From contig OX638368.1 of NCBI GenBank assembly GCA_951812925.1, positions 84,200,664 to 84,264,663 on the forward strand: 64,000 nt of DNA. The letters run 5' to 3'. Under the pieces are notes generated by a model, which saw nothing but the letters and a program-made list of their open reading frames with translations, was not told where the DNA came from and did not search any database. This DNA comes from Calliopum simillimum. Lineage: Eukaryota; Arthropoda; Insecta; Diptera; Lauxaniidae. A program made the translations under genes and the position numbers. Below, piece after piece: positions 45,901-54,900 of the stretch. Position 1 is the first letter of the stretch. Each line of letters begins with the position of its first letter.

Positions 45901-48900
45901 GAAAAGCGGACCAAGGTACACACATCTCCCCTATACCCGATATATAAATTCGTTGTTAACCTATATGAACCATTTAGAAGTTTTTATAAACTCTAAAATG
46001 GATTTGGGACTCTTTTGAGCGATATCTTCAAGAGAATCAAAAAAGTGACTTTCAAACACCTTGTAACGTCGGTTAGCCAACGCTGGGCATTCACAAAGGA
46101 ACTAAAAAATGAACTCTTCGACATCAGGACCTTTACAGCTTCTACAAAAATCTCCTACGTCGGCAAGCACCAACCTTGTGGCGTGCCTACCAATAAAGTA
46201 GTGCCCTGTAATGACACCAGTTAAGGTTCTGAGGGCTTGCCTGTCTAATGAGATAATTTTTCGTGTTCTATTAGCGTCATAAAGTGGCCATATCGCCCTC
46301 GACGTAGAACATGTTGTTAAGTTAGACCATCTAGAATTAGCCCATAAAATACGTTTTGAGTCAATATTGGCTCTAATCAATGCAAGTAGTTTCATAATAT
46401 AGGTTTCAGAAATTGTGTCAGTTGAAGACCCTTTCCTAGCAAGTTCGTCAGCATTCTCGTTGCCATTGAAATTGCTGTGTCCAGGAATCCAACATATTAT
46501 TAGATTACATAGGAACCCTACTTCACACAGGGCTTTCCTGCAATCTAGGACTAAGCTAGACTTAGTAGTGTTGGAACTAAGAGCCTTGGCTGCCTGACTA
46601 TCAACGTAAATAACAATAGTGTCATTACGATCATAAATTTTGGGTTTAATAATTTGGCATGCTTTCCAGACAGCTAGAATTTCCGCTTGAAATACACTAC
46701 AGTAGCGAGGTAGAGCAAAAGATTCACTGCTACATAAATCCTTGGAAAAACCCCAGCATCAGTACCAGACTCCATTTTTGAGCCATCGTTGTATATTCTC
46801 TTGGAATTCAGAATCGGAGGAGTCCAGCCACTTCTTTCAGGTATTCTCACTTGAAAGTTGGTTGAGAGTGGGAGTGATGCTATCAGTTCCACTATCAATA
46901 TCGCAGCCAGGGAATTGTGCAAAAATATTACCATGGCCATAAGGTTTTGACCTCCAGACGCCAGATTCCTTCAACATGATAGCTGCAACTCCTTTAGCGT
47001 AAATATCAAGAGGCTCCAAATGAAGCAAAGCGTCGAGAGCAGCAGATGGCACAGTGTTAACAGCTCCGCTAACTCCTATAACGCCCATGGTAGAAACGAT
47101 AAAAAATTGTTACCCAACCAACATTTCGTAGATTGGGTAGAGAATTATTAGATGATGATTCAGTTACATCTTCTATCAGTATTGTCACACGTTGTTGAAA
47201 TAGATAGCACACCTCTCCCCACGTGTTTTAAATAAAAAGTGCTTTTTTGTACGCAAAAAATAAATTTTTTCATAGAAACTCAAAAAATTAAGTCAAAACG
47301 CAATATCTCGTAAACGATATTTGATAGGGTTTTTCAATTTAAGGTTTTTAATCTACTATTAAGCAAAAAACTTTTTGCATACTAATTTTTTGTATTCAAT
47401 TTAGTCAAACTTTTTCTTTGGTTTTAGTACAGAGTCCCGGGCTAAAAAATGGGTTTTTCGGCCCTGGTTTGAAAAAGTGCCGTTCACTTTGAAAAAAGAG
47501 CTATATATGTTGCATCTTAGAGTCATTCTACACATTTTCCCGAAAAAACATTTTAGGTGTTAGCACTTTTTATTTAAAACACGTGGGGAGAGGTGTGATA
47601 GAGCGGAGGTCAACTGGTTTAAAGTATTTCTATCATCGTTTTAGAAGCCTAGGAACTTAGCCGTTTTTTTTTTTTTGAAACATTTAATATGTGATCGGCC
47701 CATCTCAGATCGGATTGAATCGATAACCCCAGAGCTGTGGATTACGCAACACTGGTTTAATCCATACCGATACAGACAACATTGAGTTTTACCGGCTTTA
47801 AAATCAATTCTATTCGCACGACTCTACTCGGATATTTTTTTTAGATCATCAATAAGAGTTTCATTCCATTCATTATTCATCTCTTACTTTCAATTTGGAC
47901 GGCACTAGGACATTCTTTGAAGGAATATGAATAAAAAATGTTGCTGTAGTCTGCAAATGAAAGGATTGTATTAACGGTCAAAGACAGAAGGTTATTGATA
48001 AAAATTAAAAACAGTAATGGGGATAAAATAGAACCTTGGGGAACTAGGGCGTTAACAGGATAGTCTTCAGATACCACACCGTCTAACTTAAATCAAAACA
48101 AATCAACAACACCACAAAGATCTTGTGTCTCCAGTCACCTTTAAAAATCATCCACTCATTGGATTTGACACAATATTGCTTGTCAATTGAAGAAGAAGAA
48201 CACGAATATAACGACCATGGATGAAATTAGAAATCCAACGAACAAGCGAACTACCAACATTAAAAGCAATAAGTTTGGATATGAGTGCACTATGCCAGAC
48301 TAGATCGAATGCTTTGGAAATATCCAGAGCTACAACTTAACTTCACCGAAAAGATGGATACATTGGTTCCACTTTTTAGTGAGGAACGCCATCAGGGGGG
48401 TTACTCTCTAATGCGATACGAAAAGCAATGCGATGCGAAAACCAGATGCGATGCGAAATTAAAATCCTACTCTGTAACTCGTTCGCATGAGCAAAAATGT
48501 TCACATTTTAACATCCTTTAAATATTTATAAAAAGTATGCATCACTTAGCAAAAATGTCAAAAATTTAAAAATTAAAATAAAAAAAAAAACATATTCAGG
48601 CATGTCGTGAAATCCGATTGATTTCAATCGGATTTCATTTGGGAGGCTTTTTGATGAAAACTGTGGGTCAAACGATAAAAAGTATAAGAATTTGTAGAAC
48701 TTGGTATTCTCCACAAAAGAGATTTCTATACTTTTTATCGTTCGACTCACTGTTTTCATCAAAAAGCCTCTCAAATGAAATCCGATTGAAATCAATCGGA
48801 TTTCACGACATGCCTGATTGTTCAAATTTTTAAGAATATCAATAAAATTCAATTGAACTCAAAATTTTTAACAAAATAATGGATCCCAAATTTGGGAAAG

Positions 48901-51900
48901 CGTTTTCACGCAGTGAGATGAGCCGGTAGTAAATAGTTGGCTAATGGATACTGAAGATACACACGATAGCTTTGCCGCGTGCTTAGGCATGAAAGTGCAG
49001 AAGATCGTATAATCAGGCATGTTCTGAAATCCAATTCCGATTCCGTCTCATTTGTCGCAATGCAGAACACTTGAAGATTCTAATTCCGATTCCGAAGTGA
49101 AACATGGTTACCAAGAACTTTGGAGCATTTCGATGGCTTTGTGAAATTGGCGCTATGTAAAAAGTGGATACATATTGGAGAATTTATGTACGATTTACGC
49201 GTATGGTCAAGTTCATAAAAAACCAAATAAAATGGATTTCTGTACAGCATAAATATTTTTATTTCCACATTCTTAATTCCTATAATATGAATTGTTAGAA
49301 ATTCCATAGAGGGGATCGAAGCGAAGTGTTCATGGAAACTTATTTTGCGACCTTTTGTTCAGTAAATTTTGTGTAAACGCATTAAAACAAATCATACCAA
49401 CTCAATAAATAAATTTGGCAAAGAAGAAATCTTAGATTTTTGCCTTTTCGCATTGCTTGCGTTTGCTTGTTAGCTGTCGCATAAAATATCCGAAATTCGA
49501 ACGATTTTGACACTCGCATTCGCATTAGAGAGTTTAAAAAATCCGAAAAGGGAAAAAGGGCAAAATGTGAATGCGATAATTGAAATACGAAATGCGAAAT
49601 TCGAATTACAAGGTAGCACTTGCTCGAATGCGAAGATGTTTGCATTCGCATTCGAATTATAGAGTAACCCCCTGGTCTCCGGTAGAATAAGGTCAACGAA
49701 AAACATATTGGATATCACTAAGCAATTCGTTGTGCTCCAGATAGTTTACAAGGTGGATGTTTATTACGCTTTCCATTACTTTGGATAGCGCATAGGTAGA
49801 TAGAGCATATTGCAATGGGGCGGTAGTTGCTAGGATTCGTTACGTAGCCTTTTTTTGAGGCAGACTGAAAATTGACCATCTTCCAAAATTAGGGAAATTC
49901 ACCACTAGTGAATGAAATATTGAAAAGATTGCGCAATGGGCTGATATACCGGGATCCGAGGCTTTATTAATGTTGAGATTTGTAAGAACCCTTTTAACAG
50001 CCCTTGTTTGAAAGTGTATATTCGGCATTGCCGAAGTCTTTCTCTCTACAAAGGGCAGTGGCTGGTTGCTATCGGGGAGATGTGAGTTTTGAGAAAACAA
50101 GCTAGTCAGAGGATTAGCCTTATCAGCCGGGTCAGTGATATTGTCGTGTATTAAAAAGTTTAAATAGACAAAGACGTTTAATTTTTCACTTTTTGGTCAA
50201 ACGATCAAAAGTTTTTTGCTATCTTTTTGAAGGCTAAGGACTCTTTTACGCATATCAAGTACAAGCAGCCTGAATGCGAAGTCTTTTGAAATTGGTATTT
50301 CTGTCAGAGCACCAATTCCGAAACGCCTCATCTTTGAACCTGACCGCGTTTCTGCAGGTCTTATTAAACCAAGAACGGTCTTTTGGTTTAATGGAAATAT
50401 TTTTAAAAGGTATAAAAGACCGCATACCTAATAAAATTATCTCTTGCACCAATAAAGCCGCTGCATTTATGTTTCTATCGACGAAAAACAACTTCCAATT
50501 GAAGCTACGCACACAGGTGCCAATCGAAGTTAAAGCTGGCCAAAAATCGTGAAATCGCCTTGCGATTTCGATTATTTTTTCAGCCTAGTTTTGTAAAGAG
50601 AGCATCAGCGCATGATTTGGCGTTAGAAATATTTCGTAATATCGAGCTGCCTCTCTTGTACCTTAACGCAAAGTCGTAGTTTGCTTCCTATGCTTGCTCA
50701 CAGTGAGAAATTCTGCCAGTCTGGTTGCTCTTCATCAAATTGCAGCCGTAGTTTGAAAGATACCTTCTTGAAATTGAGTCATATGAAAGAATATTTTTTT
50801 TCTGTTCCAAAAAATATATTTTGAAAAGTAAAAAAGGTGTACTTGGGCACATTTTTTGTAGTTTAGTACTAAAATAGTAGTAATTTAGTGCTTTTTATCA
50901 AATACGAAAAATTTTATTTTGAGCTTTTAGCCTAATTCAATACCTTTCCAAAAGTGGTCTGAGCATGAAACTCGGTTAAGAAATGTCTAAGTTATTAACA
51001 ATTATTTGAGAACTCTCCACAATTTACCGATTTTTCCACTCTTTGCACCCTTACACAAGCCACGAAAAAAATTGCAAATATTTTTTTTGCCGTTTCTATA
51101 AGACTAGTCATGAAACGAAACCATGTACCAAATTTCAGAGAAATTGGAAGGGTTGTGGCAAATCTTGTTACGCTACCCATGGAATGGCTGCATTGCATTT
51201 TTGGTTTTTTATTTATATGGGAGGTGCCACGCCTTCCTGTCCGAGTTCGCCTAATTTTTTAGCAAAGTTTTCATTTAAGGCCAATTTCACAGTGTGCGCT
51301 TATGCTTTAGCTTAGCTAAACCGTTAGTGAAGCTTAACCGGCCCTTAAGAAATTTTCAATTTCACAGTTGACTAGCTCACATTTGTCATTAGAATAGATA
51401 CAAACCAAAAATACTGGTAAACTACAATAATTTGATAATAAGCAACTTTGACGTAAAATATTGTTTACAATTGAAAAAGTATTTCAATAAACTTTCAAAG
51501 AAATACATTTTTTAGCTGCTTTTGGAAAAATTCACGCATATTGGGTTTTTGGACAAGTTTCTTATCAAACTCAAGTGGGCAAAAACGAAGTCTCTCGAAA
51601 AAGAGTGGAAAAAATCGTTTGAGGACGTTGAATTACCAAAAGAAGCGGAAAAATCTGCATCTGAAGCTGTCGAAGGGACAGCGAAAGATAATTTCTGATG
51701 CAAAGGTCAAGCAGTTCGGAACTATATATGAAAACACAAAAATATTGACCTGTATTGCGAGCTTGAGTCATAGGCTTGGATATATAAGCGTTTTAGGATT
51801 TTTCTTTAGCATAGGAGATTTTTATATTTGTATATTTCAAAACAATATTCAGTTAAAATGCAAAAATTTCAAAAATAAAAAAATTTCGTTTATTTATTTT

Positions 51901-54900
51901 TAATTTTTATTAATGACAACGTCAATTGTGACATAAACCGCCCTAACTATTTTGAGTGTCGAAAGACAGGCGCTTAAGCGGCCCTTGAATTCAAATGACT
52001 GAAAATAAAATTTTTACTTAAACTACACTCAGCAGATAAACTACGCTTAAGCTCACACTGTGAAATTGGCCCTTAATATTCTTAGTATCTGAGTAAAATT
52101 TGGACGGAGTATCTTAAAAAACGCTTCGGTATTGCAATTTGAAACTTTTATTTATATGGGAGGTGCCACGCCCTCCTGTCTGAGTTCGCCTAGTTTTTGC
52201 TCAAAGCTTGCATTTAATATTCTTAGTATCTGAGTGAAATGCGGACGGCTTATCTCAAAAAACGGTTTTAGTATAGCATTTTTAAACTTTTGCTACTATG
52301 GGAGGTGCCACGCCTTCCTGTCCGAGTTCGTTTTGCTTTCGCACAAAGTTTTAATTTATTATTCTTAGTATCTGAGTAAAATTTGGAAGGATTATCTCAA
52401 AAAACGCATTCGGTATAGCAATTTGGAACTTTTATTTATATGGGAGGTGCCACGCCCCCTTGTCCGAACTCAACTTAATTTTGCTCAAAAGTTGCACTTA
52501 CTATCACTAGCGCCTGAAAATTGATTTTCAAAAGTTTACGTTCAGAATTACATTTTTGGCCAGCTTTGCTTTCCCGTACAGGCATACAATCCGTTTCGGG
52601 GCTTTAGTCGAAGGAGTGCGTACACTAGAATATGGAAAAACGGCGTGAAACGGTCAGAGTTTCAAAGAGGTGCATGTACAGTAAATGGTATTACAGAACA
52701 AAAAAAAGTTCGCTGCAAACCGCCCATTTTGAAAGCTTATCGAAATTGATTTGATCATTCATGTGAAAATGAATGGTCGAATCACCGCATCAGTAAACGT
52801 ACAACTCGTAACGTAAAATTATGTGTTTCGCATTATGGCTTACGTGAACGCGTGAACGTACTACATGTTTCTTAAATCGACAATTGCTACGAACTGTCAT
52901 ACGATCACTTTAAAGCAATCGAATGCAGCAAAAAAACATGAAAAATGTGAGAAAAATAATTTTGTTTAAATTAAAATCTGTTATAATATAGAATTGACTT
53001 GATGTGTTTGTAAATATGTGTTACCAAAAGAGTGCTGGTACTCTCCACTTCCTAAAAGGGAGAGCATACGGCACAACAATACTCAGCCGACGACAGACTA
53101 TAAAGCTTCCTAGCTCAGGCGAAACCGCTTTATAAACCGCTGCCAATACGATTATGGTAAATTGAAGTAATGATTTAAATATATCTTGCGCTGCATTTAA
53201 CAATGCAAGAGGATTGCTTTTGTCTCTTAACTGCTTGCGTACTATTCTTTTTTGATCGGCTAAACTCAAATAATAAAATAGAGATTGATCCATTTTAACA
53301 CTTTTAAAATAATATCGATGCCGAAAAACTTATTGTTTAAATTGATTTGAGCTATTTATTTTTTTTTTTGATATAAATGTCAGGTCAGGATAATTTAATT
53401 GCTCTTGATTAAAATATTTTTTTTTTTCTTTTTTTAAGGTTATAATTTTCTTCTCTACATTTCATAACCTTGAAAAGGCACATGAAATGGCTCTAACGAA
53501 AAGACACGCCGAAGACTACACCCGAAAACACGTCTGCACTCGGCAACAGACAAAACGAAAGAGGAGAGCTCTTTATTCAGTTTAATGTATATCAGTTGGC
53601 ATTTTGTTTTCACTTTTTTGACGTTTAAGTTTCAAAAACGGGTACAAAAATTTATACGAACTTTACAAATTACGTTCCGTTACTTATCGTATGTCACAAT
53701 CCCGTTCCGTTCATTCGATTGACGGGTCACGTAATTTTTTTTTTTTCAACGATTTCCGTTCCGTTCACTGATATGGCGATTCGACCCCACGGAATTTAAC
53801 TGCTCTTTTATACTGAGTCGCACACTGGTGCCAATCAAAGTAAAAGCTGGGCAAAAATCGCGAAATCGACTTGCGATTTCGATTATGATGACTTGGCAAG
53901 AAATATTACGTTACGCATCTCTTAACACAGCTGGTTTTCTCCTTTGCAAGTATAATATTGTATGCGTTGTTATTAATTTCCAAATCAAAATAATGTTAAA
54001 AAACGTCATTGGATAATATGGAGGACACCGCCCCCCAGGTACGTAAATAATGATTATCGATACTAAATCAGAAAATATTAGTGGGTTTTGCATACATGAT
54101 GTAAGGTTAGCCGCGAGGGATATAAATAAGTCATAGAGCTACAAAAAACATTCCATTTAATACCACAATGGCGAAAACGGGGTCTTTTTGCCAACTGAAT
54201 TGGTGAAACAATAAGGTGCTCGTAGGCGCTCTTTTGCTTCCTGCGCATGCTCACAGTGAGAGAGCCAGTCTGGATGCTCTTAATCAAATTGCAGCCATAG
54301 TTTGAAAGATAACGTCTTGAAATTTAGTCTGTGAACTTCAGTTCCTCATGCGGAGGTTGGGTTCAAAGATGAGAAAAAGCGGACAAAAACTACTTCCGCC
54401 TCCCATACAAATCTTCGTTTTTTTTTTTTTTTTGATATAAAAAATTGGTTGTAATGAAGATTGAAAATTTGTATAGTCCAAAAGTTTTGGAACTTCTAAT
54501 TTCGTCCTCTCCATGTTTAGCGAATATTGATTTCGACAAAGACAGTGATTCTGAATGTTCTGATGCGGAAGTCTAAAATAGAAGTGTAAAGTACACGCAG
54601 AGTTGTTCCTGGTATGTTCACTTAGTTTTGCTCAGAGCTTGAATTTACTACCCTTTTGGAACTTTCATTTATATGGGAGGTGCCACGCCCTACTTTCCGA
54701 GTCTGCGGAGTTTTTGCTCTGAGCTTGCATTTAATATTCTTAGTATCTGAGTAAAATTTGGACGTATTATTTCAAAAAACGCTTTCAGCATAGCATTTTG
54801 AAACTTTTGTGTATATGGAAGATGCCACGCCCTCCGATTTCACCTAGTTTTGCGCAGAGCTTGAATTTACTACCCTTTGTGTTTGAGTGAAATTTGATTG

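Larger units (their letters stand above)
47602..50512 (-). pseudogene. Jockey-group LINE ORF2, split by a DNA transposon
   Basis: On the - strand from 50512: a pre-RT region (KPKDRSWFNKTCRNAVRFKD), then RT blocks VKRVLTNLNINKASDPG and a motif ending RSTGD at about 49680. The frame resumes after the 48393-49674 insertion with MAFLTKKWNQ, then ISKAFDLVWH, VPQGSILSPLLFLIFINNLL, and motif C as FADY, where FADD is expected. Stops and frameshifts are frequent. It lies in GGNBP2 intron 1 in sense orientation. Confidence 0.75.
50511..52570. mobile_element. 142-bp-minisatellite element, copy 1 (right end worn)
   Basis: The left end CACAGGTGCCAATCGAAGTT, the interior (TTGCTCACAGTGAGAAATTC, TCAAATTGCAGCCGTAGTTT) and the 142-bp tandem array match copy 2 at 53821-55091. 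The right end stops at GGCCAGCTTTGCTTTCC, without the final CACCAGTGTG. A 794-bp transposon sits in the array. Confidence 0.7.
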
